Origin: Congeria kusceri
Taxonomy: Eukaryota; Mollusca; Bivalvia; Myida; Dreissenidae
Direction: 5' to 3'
DNA: 64,000 nt
NCBI GenBank assembly: GCA_027627225.1
Contig: JAPFQT010000084.1
Coordinates: 62,001-126,000, forward strand
Below the pieces are notes generated by a model. That model did no database searches. It had not been told where the DNA came from and was given only the letters and a program-made list of their open reading frames with translations. A program made the position numbers and the translations under genes. Every line of letters starts with the position of its first letter. The stretch's first letter is position 1. This document shows positions 1 to 11,763 of this stretch, piece by piece.

Positions 1-840
1 TTCATATTCATATGTTATGTTCTTTTCGAATTATTACAGTATTAATTTTATTCCTATTTTAAGTAACAGTCACGTGACCTTTGACCTCAGGTGAAAAATA
101 AAGGGTCATGTACAATCCTCACCTTGCTATTTCTATGAATACAAAGTTTCATCAAAGTATCTTTACTACTTTTTGAGTAATCGCAGGATCCAGGTTTTGG
201 GGACGGGACAGACAGACAGAGACGTACGGACAAACAGACAGACAGATGCACACAGGCAAACCCATAGTCCAATCTGTTTACCTAGTTTCATTAAGTTTCA
301 TGATCATATCTTATGCACTTTTCAAAATATTACAGTATTCAGTTTATTTCTATTTCAGTAACAGTCACGTGACCTTTGACATCTGGTGAAAAATAAAAGG
401 TCGTGCATAATTCTCACATTGCTGTTGCTATGTATACAAAGTTTTATCAAAGTGTCTTCAGTATTTTCCGAGTTATCACAGGATCCAGGTTTTGGGGACG
501 GACGGACAGACATACATACAAACGAACAAACAGAACAACACACAGACAGATGGCAAACCTATAGTTCAATCTCTGTACCAAGTTTCATGGTCATATCTTA
601 TGTCCATTTCGACATATTACAGTATTAAGATGACTTCTATTTTTAGCAACAGTCACGTGACCTTTTACCTCTTGTGAAAAGAAAGGTCGTGCCTAATCCT
701 CACATTGCCACATTGCCGTTTATATGTATACCCAGTTTCATCGAAATAAGTTCAGTACTTTTTGAGTTATTGCATGAACAAGGTATTGGGGACGGACGGA
801 CGGATGGAGGGCAAACTTCTAGTCCCCTCCGGTGAAGCAG
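1..840. repeat. Tandem repeat, unit about 290 bp, nearly three copies
   Basis: Three successive copies begin with the same phrase (AACAGTCACGTGACCTTT near 65, 360 and 650). Each then runs through an AAGTTT(C/T)ATCAAAGT-like core, a GAGTTAT-like motif and a GGGGACGGACGGAC-type tail. The copies are clearly diverged. The open frames over it, on both strands, are repeat translations with no protein character. The last copy ends in a CCCCTCCGGTGAAGCAGTGG-like stretch near 825-845, perhaps a degraded terminal hairpin. Confidence 0.85.
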
Positions 841-869
841 TGGTAGGGGACTTAAAGTGCATATTATAT

Positions 870-1165
870 TTGTAAGATTACGGTAAAATGTTTGTTAAGT
901 TTCATCAGTCTAGCAGCAATACTTTTTGAGTTACACGTGACACAAGTCCAAAAATATCATATTTTGCTAAAAATGGGCCATAACTCCACTGATGTAAGAA
1001 AAAACTGCACCAAAATACCCAGGTGCACAAGCCCCGATGCCAATGAATATGCTTATAAAGTTTCATCACTCTAGCAGTTATACTTTTTATGTTATGTGTG
1101 ACACAACAATCCAACGGACGGATGGACGGACATGGGCAAATCTATAAGCCTATAAAGTGGGGGCA
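870..1165. repeat. Short tandem repeat ending in GGACGG tail
   Basis: Two units share AAGTTTCATCA(G/C)TCTAGCAG and CTTTTTGAGTTA-like motifs, then GGACGGATGGACGGAC and a GTGGGGGCATAAAAA end. The same family, in the same orientation, recurs at about 16670-17035, where GGGCCATAACTCCGCTGA is conserved. This is a dispersed bivalve-type repeat, not a gene. Confidence 0.75.
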
Positions 1166-1228
1166 TAAAAACTGATTTAAAAAACTTAACTAACACAGAC
1201 GCCGACTCAGATGACAGGGCCACGACAA

Positions 1229-1262
1229 TAGCTCGACATTTTATCTTCGAAAAGTCGAGCTA
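1229..1262. repeat. Hairpin (TAGCTCGAC / GTCGAGCTA)
   Basis: A perfect 9-bp inverted repeat with a 16-nt loop. Related arms occur at about 32370-32404, and a half copy at 53641. In those places the hairpin also marks the end of a repeat element. Confidence 0.7.
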
Positions 1263-1377
1263 AAAATTATCAAGAGGGCATGTGTCCAACATTAATTCAA
1301 TGTACAGGAATGTAGTAATGAGGCAACTATTTAATAATTATGAAATAATTTTCAATTTATCATAGCTTGTCGGCCAA

Positions 1378-1680
1378 TAAACACTGATTTGGAGTTCTGA
1401 GGCATAGGAATAAAACCACGAGGGCGTTAGCCCGAGTTGTTTAACAGCCATGCATTAGAACAACAAAGTGTTGTTTATTGGCTAATTCAAAACAATAATG
1501 CAATAACATGAGTTGACATATATTTTTGCAGTTGTAATTGGAACTACTTTTTACTATGCTCTGCTCAGAATTGGGACTTCTTTTTGCATTGTTTATTGGG
1601 TAGTTTAACACCGATAATTTTGTTCTTTGTCTATAGAAAGATTAGCGGGTATCATATTAGAATTCAATACATGCAACATG
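1378..1680. repeat. Dispersed repeat with palindromic core, copy 1
   Basis: An interrupted palindrome at 1394-1461 pairs GTTCTGAGGCAT with ATGCATTAGAAC and contains ACCACGAGGGCGTTAGCCCG. The following 200 bp (ATATTTTTGCAGTTGTAAT onward) match 22870-23010 inside the Harbinger element, so this is a dispersed repeat. A second palindrome lies at 2000-2062. Confidence 0.7.
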
Positions 1681-1999
1681 CACTTGAAAAATAGTATGTT
1701 TTTATACTGACTCTATGATTTCTTAAAATTCAACAAAGTTCCAAACTGACCCATATTGTTAACATACCAACAGCCTTGTTTGAGAAATAGTTACAAAAGG
1801 GAAACCATTAAATTTGTGAAGTCCATTAAAATTATAGGGTGACACAACAATAAACCATAAACTCTTCAACGTTAAACCAGAGTAGTTTTTCACATTCATT
1901 GCTTTTCGATACTGAAAACCCGGTTTCAAATTTCTAGCATCAATTAAGGAATAGTTTTTGCTTTAGAGTTGTTAATCTGATAATAAGCAAAAATTTTGA

Positions 2000-2062
2000 G
2001 TTCTGATGGGTAGGAATTTAACTACGAGGGTGTTAGCCCGAGTGGCTTAACTGCATCAGAAC
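2000..2062. repeat. Dispersed palindromic repeat, copy 2
   Basis: This has the same interrupted palindrome as 1394-1461: a GTTCTGATG arm, ACTACGAGGGTGTTAGCCCG in the middle and a CATCAGAAC arm. Copies 1 and 2 are in the same orientation, about 600 bp apart. Confidence 0.7.
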
Positions 2063-3373
2063 GACAAATCATTGCTCATTGGCCGATAAACAATGATAAT
2101 GCAAAATTATTTATATTCTTACATGACCAGACAACATACTCTACAAATAGAATGCAACTATATTTTACAGTCGCAAAACCAAACTTAGTGAACCACAATA
2201 AGAATTTAAATAATCTAAGTTAAAAACGGCCATTATTCAACTAAATTCCATGACAGAGTAATGGATCTTATCCTACAAACTCACCTCACCATACTTAGTT
2301 TAAGTATACCAAATCTGAAGGCTACGGGTTCAATTGATTTCCAGAACAGTGGACATACATTTTACAAAAGAATCTATATCGAAAAAGAGCTAAAGAGCTT
2401 TAATGCAATCAAACAAAAAAAACATAATTCAATGAAGAGTTAAGGTTCTTGTCCTACAGGCTCATTCCATTATGAACAAGAGAAAAATGCGGATACCGCA
2501 TTAAAGGCGGATTTTTATTTTGCCGATGGGGGTACATGTACAAGTCAATGTTGGTGAAGAAGTATGGAAGTTTCATGTGGATGATCTAAAATGTATGCAG
2601 TTTGGCAAAAATGTGGTCTCAAAATAAAATTGGAAAAAAAGTGTGGACTAGAGAGGTGGCATTAAATTACTGAAATAATATGTTTGTTTCAAAGCAATGT
2701 TGCATATTTGCATTTAAGAAAGTGTCCGTCAAAGGAACTTTTCTATCTTTTAACATGCTATCATTTTTTGGGGGAAAATAATGACCAAATGCAAGATGGA
2801 TGAAAATGTTCTTTGTATTGATCAAGAACTTAAGCAAATATCACAGGAATACAAAACTTTAACGCAAATTGTATTTTAAGCTCTAGTGGCCATGTTGTGC
2901 AGTAAGGCGGAACCATTTACATAAGTTTGGTAGAGGACCACTAAACGAACATTGGTGTGAACTTATTTGAAAATCTAGCCATAGGTCTAGAAGAAATTAG
3001 CGTTAAGACGTATTTCTATTTTTAGCTCTGGTGGCCATCTTGTGTAGTGAAGTGGAACCATTTTCACAGGTTTGGTAGAGGACCATCCAAGGAACATTTC
3101 TGTAAATTTTGATGAAGATTGACCAAGTACTTTTGAAAACTGGTTTTCGCTAATCTATAAGCCAAGATTTTCGATGTAAAATCTGGCTACAAATGAGTAT
3201 ACCAAGTTTGCACACTGTTGAACGAAGTGATGTTAATAGCTCGTATTTGTTACCATATAAAATTGGTAATAACAAAAAGAAAATGGACACATTGCCAGAA
3301 AAGTATAAAAAATCGATAATTGACTAAGACTTATAGAATTACACAAACATGTGCACAATTTTTTCAGGAATAC
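2063..3373. other. Non-coding stretch with degraded tandem repeat
   Basis: No convincing exon is seen. From about 2880 to 3225 there are two diverged units carrying AGCTCTAGTGGCCATGTTG and TTTGGTAGAGGACCA motifs, related to the arrays at 6774-7630 and 34541-36200. The rest is AT-rich with no clear structure. Confidence 0.5.
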
Positions 3374-3679
3374 CTGTGAATAAGTAAAAGCACATTTAAG
3401 GCAGCATAGTTTTTCATCTTTGTGTACTGTGCATTTCTGTGGAGAATCTTTCACCTTTGTGGAATGTGGCCATTTGTTCATATCTCCACTTCCATATGCG
3501 GTATGCTTTGTAAACACCTGACCATGAGGGCGAATACATTTTCCACAATAAAACCTTCGACATTGTTCGCAATAGAAGTCAGCACTTTTCACAATATTCT
3601 GTTCTTCACAGGCAGTACAACTATAGTCCACACATTCATCTGATCCCTTGTCAATAGAAGACTGAGAAAATGACGCCAT
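3374..3679 (-). CDS. First coding exon of a B-box (TRIM-like) protein, copy A, probably degenerate
   Basis: From the ATG at 3679 the exon encodes 102 codons. It has a first B-box-type zinc finger (C-x2-C, then YCEQC, FYCGKC and a downstream H, about residues 20-62) and the start of a second (CTVHKDEKL, then CC and KC, about residues 83-95). It ends at a possible donor, CACAG|GTATTC, in phase 0. Proteins of this type in molluscs are RING-less B-box/TRIM-like factors, usually with coiled-coil and NHL or other C-terminal regions. No downstream exon is visible before the window start, where the gene would continue. Compared with copy B at 11764-12089, the second B-box lacks about ten residues that include expected zinc ligands, and the donor phase differs. 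I infer a decaying exon, though a live divergent gene cannot be excluded. Confidence 0.55.
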
Positions 3680-3939
3680 TTTTTTTTATTGGTTGTTATC
3701 AACAAACAGCACTTTCAAATTCTATTTAGAGCAAAATACTGAATGTGTCAATATAGAAATATATCCCGCAAAACACACATTTATAATTATAATTGTACAA
3801 CAATTTGAAAGATTTTAAACTTAACAGAAACAAAACTTAAAACATCTTGCAAAGCTGTGATCGCTGAATATAAAAGCCGCACAATGTTATAGTACCAGTA
3901 AACAATGTAATCATGTAACTATCACGTCATTATGACACT

Positions 3940-4970
3940 AGTAAGGCTAAAAAAAATAATGATTTGTTTTTTTATTCAATGCCAAAAACATTTTTATTTA
4001 CTATTTTTGATGATCGCGTCTGGGTTTTTAATGGAGCAGTCCAGAAATATGTTAATAAAAATAAAACTTTGCAGAAAATGTTTCTAATGAGTTACCGAAC
4101 AAAATACAAAAACTATGCGTTGAAATCTATGAATTATTAACATTTTGGTAACTTGCAATGGTCTACTTTCTATATGTGATAACTAATGATGACTCTGGAG
4201 TAAACAAGCATGTACATTATGCTTGTTTACTCCGTTATGTCTGTTCGTACCAAGTGCTTTTGAACTATGCCTTTCGTAAATAAGAAACAGATTTCTGACG
4301 AATCAACACCATAAAAGTTCATAAGAACTATTACTTAAATCATGATGTATACAAATATGACAGCGGCTTAAAATGAAAAGAATCCACATTTTAACATAGC
4401 TAAAGAAGAGTAACCCGGTGGAGATTTCGGTATTTCCAGTAAATTTCTTCCTGCCTGCTTTAATTATATAAATCGGATTTACACAATTTGTGAAATACTG
4501 TGTAAATTTTGCAAAAAAGTCATATTCGATTGGAAACCTTTATAAATATCGTCTATTTGTTGATTTAACCTTTTGTTTCGTAGATCCTTTTGCTTGTGTA
4601 ATAGCATTCCATATTTTTTGTAAGAAAATCTGTGTCAATATAAGTCTTATGGAAACAAACGAAAATGCCAGCTGCATTGATAAGTGTTGATTTTCTTTTC
4701 CAAAAATTATTGGTGATTTATTTCAAAAATAATTAATATTTTTTACAGTTATAAAAAAATTAATTACGAAAAGTTAAATTTCATAAATAGAAGTACTTAA
4801 ATGCTGATGGTGTATCAATTTGAAGGCTAATACGTTAATTATGAACATTCAAATTGATTGTCTTTTTACGTCAGCTTGCATAAATGACCGTTTATTGATT
4901 AATAAATTTAGAATATATTTAGAATTTTATAAACAGGGATGCTTATGTTGTTATTGAAACTTAAACACCG
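3940..4970. repeat. Duplicated block, copy A (pairs with 8265-9320)
   Basis: About 1 kb aligns almost end to end with 8265-9320. Shared phrases include CAGTCCAGAAATATG, TGCCTTTCGTAAATAAGAAA, ACAAAATACAAAAACTATGC and GGAAAATGCCAGCTGCATTG. It lies just upstream of the copy A B-box exon. No coding potential is convincing. Confidence 0.75.
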
Positions 4971-5214
4971 GGTTAACAGTATAAAAGGGCCTGAGGTTTA
5001 GAAAATGTCTACTCTTCAGTTAAACACTGGTCTGTAAGGAGCAGAAGGATGAAAACAAATTTTTTATTTTCTCTGGTTTTAATTATTTTCTTTCTTTGAA
5101 ATTTAGCACACAAGTCAATTAACAGATAAGCGTTTGGCATATTAAAAATGAATGCTGTAAAACACCATTTACCCTTGTTTTCAAAATAAAATATGTCAAT
5201 TTTAAACATATATA

Positions 5215-5810
5215 AAATCTATGTTTAAAATAAACATAAACAACAAAGCTGTCTTTTTACACCCAACATTACGGCTTCTTCCTGAAACTGCATCACAATG
5301 AACTGAAAATTGAACTATATGATGCTAATTCTTTAAAGCTTTTTATAATAAGACGACATGTAGTTGATACTTTCTTTTGTTTCTTTTCATCGTTCCTCAG
5401 AAAGTTGCAATTCTGCTACACCTAGCATCTAGCCATCGAGTAATTAAATGGTAATTAAATTGAATAGTATTCTCTATTATTGCTGTTTAGTTTGAAATGC
5501 TCTGAGGTTAATTTTTATTTACACTTACATGTTTTTGTAATTAATTCTGGGCCAAGTGGGAGGTTCGTGCGCACCTAAACTGGTTTAAATCCCAAATGCT
5601 TTGCATTGACCGTTCCATGGCAGTGACCCCAGTTTTATTCATGTGTGTTTTGTGTTTATTATGTGTTTTTGTGATGTACTGCATATTTGGCAATTGGTCA
5701 CTTGCCATAAATAAAGGACCTCCACTGCTAATAAGAGTTCTCTCCTGCTGTCAAAACTGGAGTTTCACTTTGTTTATATTCAAATAATTTCCCTGTAAAA
5801 GATAATCCCA
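5215..5810. repeat. Dispersed repeat, about 600 bp (pairs with 47260-48000)
   Basis: This aligns in the same orientation with 47260-48000. Shared phrases are TTTTTACACCCAACA, GAACTATATGATGC, TCTGGGCCAAGTG, TGCATTGACCGTTCCA and TCTCCTGCTGTC. It ends near TTCAAATAATTTCC. It could be a solo terminal repeat or a SINE-like element; no termini are proved. Confidence 0.7.
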
Positions 5811-6773
5811 CCCATAAAAAGGTCACAACCTTTACACACCCAGTAGAAAGCTGCTGCCTCAGTGCAGTGTTTACAAGTATCTGGACAAAAGGGCCCCATA
5901 GTAGATTTAACAGGGTGGACAAAAGCCCCTTGGTAAATATGACAGAGTGGACAAAAATCCTTTAAGGAATTTAATGTTAATTGTCATGTTTTGCAAGGTT
6001 TTTCATCTGTTTGTCAACAGTTTTGCAATTAACATTTTGTTTATTTATGATCAACTACATCAAATTGCATTTAAAGGGATTTATTCACAGATTTTCGAAA
6101 AAAAAATTAATGTACATAATTTCCAAAATACCGATGAAAATTTTTACAAATGCTTTAAAATTGTATCCATTTCAATTGATAATTTTTTATAGACTACATT
6201 GTATTTCTTATATATTTCTTTGTCAGTATATAGAATTATTTAGATGTTCATATATAATGTTTTTTTTCTTTTTGGGAACGACGACAAAAAATGAGGAAAA
6301 TGTCTTATTTTTCCAATCTGTGAACAGGTCATTTAAGATATAGTTTTATTTCCATTTCAGATTATAGTATTTGCTTTATTTTTACCATGTATCATCTTAA
6401 TTTTCTATATTAAATAAATTGCTATATGGTACAAATACTAAATGAATATATAATAACAATCATATACAGTTTAAACTATACTTATGATTAAGTTTGTAAT
6501 GTCGATTTATACAAACATATCACTGTGATATAGTTAAACAACTTGTGATAATTATATGCAAAACTTCAAACTCGTACTTATGCATTATTTTGATTTTATC
6601 AACACAATAGTGCACCGTAAATAAACATATTTGCTATTTCGTATCCATACATTTTGTCTATTGTGCTTCAAGGTAAAACATGTGCAGTCTGTGTTTGTTT
6701 TACATAAAATATATTTAAGTCTGTCAATTAACTTACCTGTTTTCTATAGGAATTGAGCAACCACATAAAATAA
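5811..6773. other. AT-rich sequence without a recognisable gene
   Basis: The only structure seen is a short direct repeat around 5880-5965 (GGACAAAAGGGCCCC, GGACAAAAGCCCCTT, GGACAAAAATCC). Two overlapping frames of 81 and 120 codons at 5947-6343 are low-complexity AT-rich translations and are not called. Confidence 0.5.
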
Positions 6774-7630
6774 CAAGAGGGTCCAAGATGGCCCTAGGTT
6801 GCTCACCAGAGTGTAAAGCATCATAATGGCTTTTAACAAAAAGATTTTTTAAGATTTCACTATATAGTCATATAAGGAAAACTTCCCGCCCCCCGGCGGC
6901 CATTATTTTTAACGAATCAAAATGATTTGCAGGAATTTGGTAGACAGTCACCCGAGGAACATTTATGTGAAATTATTTTGAAATTTAGCCAGTTATTTCA
7001 GACAAGAAATTTTTTAAAGTTTTCAATATAGCAATAAGGAAAACTGCCCCGCCCCCTGACGGCCATGTTTAAAAAAAAATCAAAATGATTTCAAAAAATT
7101 TGATAGGTCACCCAGGGAATATTTATGGGAAATTATTTAGAAATCCAGCCAGTGGTTTCAGACAAGAAGATTCAAAAGTTTTCAATATAGCCATATAAGG
7201 AAAACTGCCCCGCCCCCTGGTGGCCATGTTTTTTTACGTATCAAAATCATTTGAAGGAATTTGGTATAGGGTCACCCAAGGAGCATTGCTGTAAAATTAT
7301 TTTGAAATCCAGCCAGTGGTTTCAGCCTAGAAGATTTTTAAAAATTTCAATATAGCCATATAAGGGAAACCGCCCCGCCCCCTGGCAGCCATGTTTTTTA
7401 ACCGATCAAAATAATTTCAAGGAATTTGGTAGAGGACCACCCAAGGACCAATTTTGTGAAATTATTTTGAAATCCAGCCAGTGGTTTAGACTAGAACATT
7501 TTTTAAAGTTTTCAATATAGTCATATAAGGAAAACTGGCCCGCCGCCCTGGCAGCCATAAAATGTTGACGCCTGACGCAGACTGACCACAATAGCTCACC
7601 CTTGAGCAATTTGTGCTCAGGTGAGCTAAC
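6774..7630. repeat. Hairpin-capped element with five tandem units of about 163 bp
   Basis: It begins with AACAAGAGGGTCCAAGATGG and CCCTAGGTTGCTCACC, an arm-like motif. It then carries five units with TATAAGGAAAACTGCCCCGC, CTGGCGGCCATGTT-like and AATTTGGTA motifs spaced about 163 bp apart. It ends in a hairpin, TAGCTCACCCTTGAGCA paired with TGTGCTCAGGTGAGCTA (about 7588-7626). The architecture recalls bivalve non-autonomous Helitron (pearl-like) elements with internal tandem cores; this assignment is an inference. Confidence 0.75.
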
Positions 7631-8130
7631 AAGATTCTGTGCTTGTTAAACACACATGCCCCCATTGGTGCTGGATAGCCCATTTCTTAGTCCAAATTAG
7701 GTCAAGGTCAAGGGGAGGTTGGGTGATATGGGTGGATTGGGAACATAAGTAGCAACTGTGTAAATATCCAAGTGTTGTAGTAAGCTAGACTTAATGGTAA
7801 AATCTAGTTAACCAGGAAATGGCACTTTTTTGAATTATTATAAGTCCAAATTAGGTCAAGGTTAAAGTGTTGGTGCTAGACGAAACGGTAAAATCTAGTT
7901 AACTAAGAAACAGCCCATCTGAATTATTCTAAGTGCAAATTAGGTCAAGGTCAAAATGAGGTTGGGTGATACGGGTGGATAGGGAATGGTCATAAGCAAC
8001 AACTGTATAAGTATCCAAGTGTTGTAGTAAGCGATGTTGGTGCTAATAATTTACTTAACCTTGTCACGGACGGACGGAAGAACGGACAGACAGGACAATC
8101 ACTATATGCCTACCGCATCAAGATACTGGG
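7631..8130. repeat. Diverged tandem repeat with GGACGGACGG tail
   Basis: Two to three partial units share TCCAAATTAGGTCAAGGTCA, GGTTGGGTGATA and AAGTGTTGTAGTAAGC. The stretch ends with CACGGACGGACGG and CTGGGGGGCATA, like the other terminal tails in this window. Confidence 0.7.
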
Positions 8131-8139
8131 GGGCATAAG

Positions 8140-9320
8140 AAGTACCCGTAAGGCTAAAAAAGTTAATGAATTGCTTCTCAGGCAGCGCCGCATCGTTTAC
8201 CAATTTGATTTAATGCCCCAAAAAAGTATTTACTATTTTTTTATGATCGCGCCCGGGTTTTAAAGCAACAGTCCAGAAATATGTTAATAAAAATAAAACT
8301 TTGCAGAAACTGTTTCTTAGGCTAAACAAAGTTAATGAATTGTTACTCAGGCAGTGCCGCAAGGTTTTTTATGGCCTGCCACAAATTTGATTGAATGCCA
8401 AAAAAAAAGTATTTACTATTTTTACAATCGCACCCGGTTTTAAAAGCAGCAGTCCAGAAATATGCTAATAAACATAAAACTTTGCAGAAATTGTTTCTAA
8501 AGGGCATGTTACCAAACAAAATACAAAAACTATGCATTGAAATTTGTGAATTATTTACATTTTGGTATTTTGCTATCGTCTGTTTTCTGTATGTGATTAC
8601 TGGTGATAACTCTGGAGTAAACCAGCATGTACATTAAAGTATATTGCGTTCGTAACGAGCGCTTTTGAACAAAAAAGTATAAAATGCCTTTCGTAAATAA
8701 GAAACAGATTTAAGACGAATAAACACCATGATTACTAAAATTACTATGTATTCAATTCCATGGACAACAGCTTAAAATTAAACGAAACCACATTTTAACA
8801 TAGCGGAAGAAAATTAACCCGGTAGAGATTTCAGCTTTTCCAGTAACTTTCTTCCTGTATATCTCAACTTTGAAAAAAAAAGTCCCATTCTATTGGGAAC
8901 CTCTATAAATATCATCTATTTGTTGATTTAAACTTTTGTTTCATAGATGCTTTTACTTGTGTAATAGCATTCCATATTTTTCTGAAAGAAATCTGTGTCA
9001 ATATAAGTACTATGGAAACAAAGGAAAATGCCAGCTGCATTGACAAGTGTTGATTGTTCTTTCAAAAAATTGTTGGTAATTTATTGCAAAAATTATTCCT
9101 ATTTTTGACAGTTATAAAAATATGAATGACGAAAATTTATATTATATAAATAGAAGTACTTGAATGCTGACATCAGTTTGAAGGCACTTGTGTTAATTAT
9201 GAACATTGAAATTGATTGCCTTTTTACGTCAGCTTGAATAAATTACCATTTGTAACATGAGCAATTAATAAATCTATATTTAGAATATTATTTAAAAAAG
9301 GGATTCTTTTATGTCATGCT
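8140..9320. repeat. Duplicated block, copy B, with internal duplication
   Basis: 8265-9320 matches 3940-4970. Its first part is itself duplicated: GGCTAAA, AGTTAATGAATTG, CTCAGGCAG(C/T)GCCGCA and CAGTCCAGAAATATG occur at 8150-8310 and again at 8320-8490. No gene is seen. Confidence 0.7.
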
Positions 9321-9364
9321 ATGCAGTGAATGAGTGGAGAATACCAATGAATGATAACCCGATA

Positions 9365-9419
9365 ATTTCACTCTAGGTCGAGTGAAATGATAACGTTTGA
9401 TCATTTCACTCTTGGTTAT
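9365..9419. repeat. Cluster of ATTTCACTC inverted repeats
   Basis: ATTTCACTC and GAGTGAAAT form a 9-bp hairpin at 9365-9388. A third arm, CATTTCACTC, follows at about 9402-9411. The motif returns as TTTTCACTCGTGA in the larger palindrome at 9743-9821, so 9365-9821 may be one inverted-repeat element. Confidence 0.6.
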
Positions 9420-9742
9420 ATGGAACTACTTTTAACTTTGAATTATGTTTATTTTTTGAAAGTATGTGAATACCCTTATCGTCAGTGTAAACATCGGCCT
9501 TTTTAAACAACAGAAAACACATAATCAAATGCAATACAAATATAATTAAGCGACAACGCCGCAGTAAGAGTGGCACTATTTTCCTACAACAACAGTGATT
9601 GACAATTTCGGAATCATATGACATCATATTTATTACGTCATAATACATAAAACTTGTGACGCTTCAGCATATCTCGTGCATTTTTTTATTTATCATTCAA
9701 AAGCATGAAATAAAAAGAAAATTAGTTTAATACAGTGTATTG

Positions 9743-9821
9743 CATGAGTGGTCATAGAAACTAGATATTTTCACTCGTGACTGTGCCACTCATGAAAATA
9801 TTGTTTCTATGACCACTAATG
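9743..9821. repeat. Long imperfect palindrome of 79 bp
   Basis: The left arm contains GTGGTCATAGAAAC and ATATTTTCA. The right arm contains TGAAAATATTGTTTCTATG and ACCAC, its reverse complement apart from small gaps. It could extrude as a long hairpin and lies 36 bp from the left end of the transposon at 9858. Confidence 0.7.
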
Positions 9822-9857
9822 AAACAAAATACGATCTTACACTGCATTAAACAAATA

Positions 9858-10853
9858 CACTGCAGATCCGCTATATCGCGATCCGTTATATCGCGATGTC
9901 CAATATATCGCGAATCGGCCGTGGATCCCAATGTTTTTTCATGTACTTCAATATTTTCCTATTACCAAATACTCATAAATAAATCCAGTTTAAATGCCTT
10001 CACTGCGTCTCTTTTATTCACACTCGTGTAGTGCGACAAACAACACACCGACTCGCTCAACATCAAAGTGTAACAGTTTGACGTCATCAGCTTACAGCGC
10101 GTGTGCCACCCATGACAACGTCCTTTCACTGCTGTCGCTCTATTTAGCACCCGAATTACATGCAGTCCACTTACAGGGTGTATACAGTAACTGTATGTCA
10201 TAAATCAATACTGAGCTATCTGAATGACAATAACGTAATCAATACGACTTATCTGTTTCTTTTTTGTTTCAGGAGAAATGCTAACCGCACATCGTTCGCG
10301 ATATAGACACCTAATTTTGTGCTACGAAACTTTTAGACAAAAGTAAAGATCTCAATGTTCTCTGCGCTACAAAGTTGTTATATGGGATCAATACACCCAC
10401 GCTTTCCATGCAGACGACGTGACGTTGTACATGATTGTCAGCAATTTTTCGCGCGCTTTTTCTAACACAACAAAGAGTTTACACAAAATACATGTGTGTT
10501 GTAATTGTTGATAGAATTTCTGTTAACTTCACATGAAGAAATTCGGATAGGCGTTTCGGACTTTATATTTTTATACGCTATTTGAAATTTATTCAACGGA
10601 ATTAAAGGAATAATATTATATTTTCATATACAAATGGAACATTTTACATATGGATTTAATACATAATGGATGTTAACTACATTGAAAAGGGTGAGTAATT
10701 TATTTAATTACATTTATGTTTGAGATCAGAGAAAAACAGGCTAGTGTATACATGTATATCTATTGAATGGCCTGGCAAGTTATATCGCGATCCGGATATA
10801 TCGCGATCGCGATCCGTGGACCCCGAGAATCGCGATATAATGGAGTTACAGTG
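9858..10853. mobile_element. Non-autonomous DNA transposon, TA-flanked, with TATATCGCGAT termini (Tc1/mariner-pogo-like)
   Basis: The element runs from CACTGCAGATCCG to GAGTTACAGTG, with TA on both sides (9856-9857 and 10854-10855). Both ends carry clusters of TATATCGCGATCC-type motifs in inverted orientation, followed by a CCGTGGA(T/C)CC motif. No transposase is present inside. The interior matches, in reverse orientation, the copy at 38727-39640. TA duplication and CA(C/G)TG-like termini fit Tc1/mariner or pogo-like elements; the superfamily is inferred. Confidence 0.75.
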
Positions 10854-11763
10854 TATCCTCTATATGTTGTTATTAAAACTTAAAATTGTCTTTAATCTGT
10901 ACTTATTTACTTGTTTTTATAAGCCATTACATATGGCCAATAGAACAGAAGGTGAAAAAAAATACTTCAATAAAAAAAAATTCGCCCTCTAATCCTGATT
11001 TTTTGGAAAAAGTCCCTGAGAAACAATTCGTTATTTTTTTAGCCTAAGAATGGACTATAATTATGATAACATTAAACATTTGGTTGTACTCATTCACTAC
11101 TGGCTCAGTAATATTAATTTTACACGTGATCATGACTATCGTTGAATTATTTGATAAGTGCAACTTAGCATACTGTCTGACATAGAATACTGAGGCTAAT
11201 CATATAGAAATGTCAGTTATGGTTGACTATGAACACTTTACATGTTTGAACAACATAGACTAGTGAGTACATGTACTTTGAAAAAGATAAAGGATTTGTT
11301 TCTTAAATGTTCACAAATATAACAAAAGTTTTTCTAACACAAAGCCCATTTTGCAGTAATCATGTTTGAACAATCACTTTTCAATACAATCTTACACATT
11401 CCTTAAATCAAAAATGTACAAAGAATGCTTTTAAAGTAATCACTGTATAAACATTTTGATACATACATTTTCATTGTACTTGAAAGACAAAAACAATTTA
11501 CATATGGTTTTAACATAATTATGCAACTAACTGATCACCTGTGTTTAGATCAGTAACTTCCATTTTACCCAAATAAACAGTTATACACTGAATTATTAGA
11601 GGTGCATCAAACAGAATAACGTAACGTGTACTTTCTTTCATTATAGCAAAGGCGACATTTCTTGAAGTCTATATTTAAAATAGAAGTTTAATTTTTTATT
11701 GTAAGAACAATAGATAATTTATTGAAAAAACAACAGTATTTGCTGATAACATCTCTGACCTAC
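10854..11763. other. AT-rich sequence without a recognisable gene
   Basis: I see no exon, repeat array or RNA gene here. It lies 3' of the B-box exon on its coding strand. It does not contain the long coiled-coil or NHL exon that would be expected next. Confidence 0.5.

Noticed and set aside
5215..5810. LTR of a retrotransposon
   Set aside because: Both copies (also 47260-48000) lack TG..CA ends, a primer binding site or neighbouring gag-pol, so it is listed only as a dispersed repeat.
5981..6343. 120-codon open frame as a gene
   Set aside because: Low-complexity AT-rich translation overlapping another frame, with no recognisable motif.
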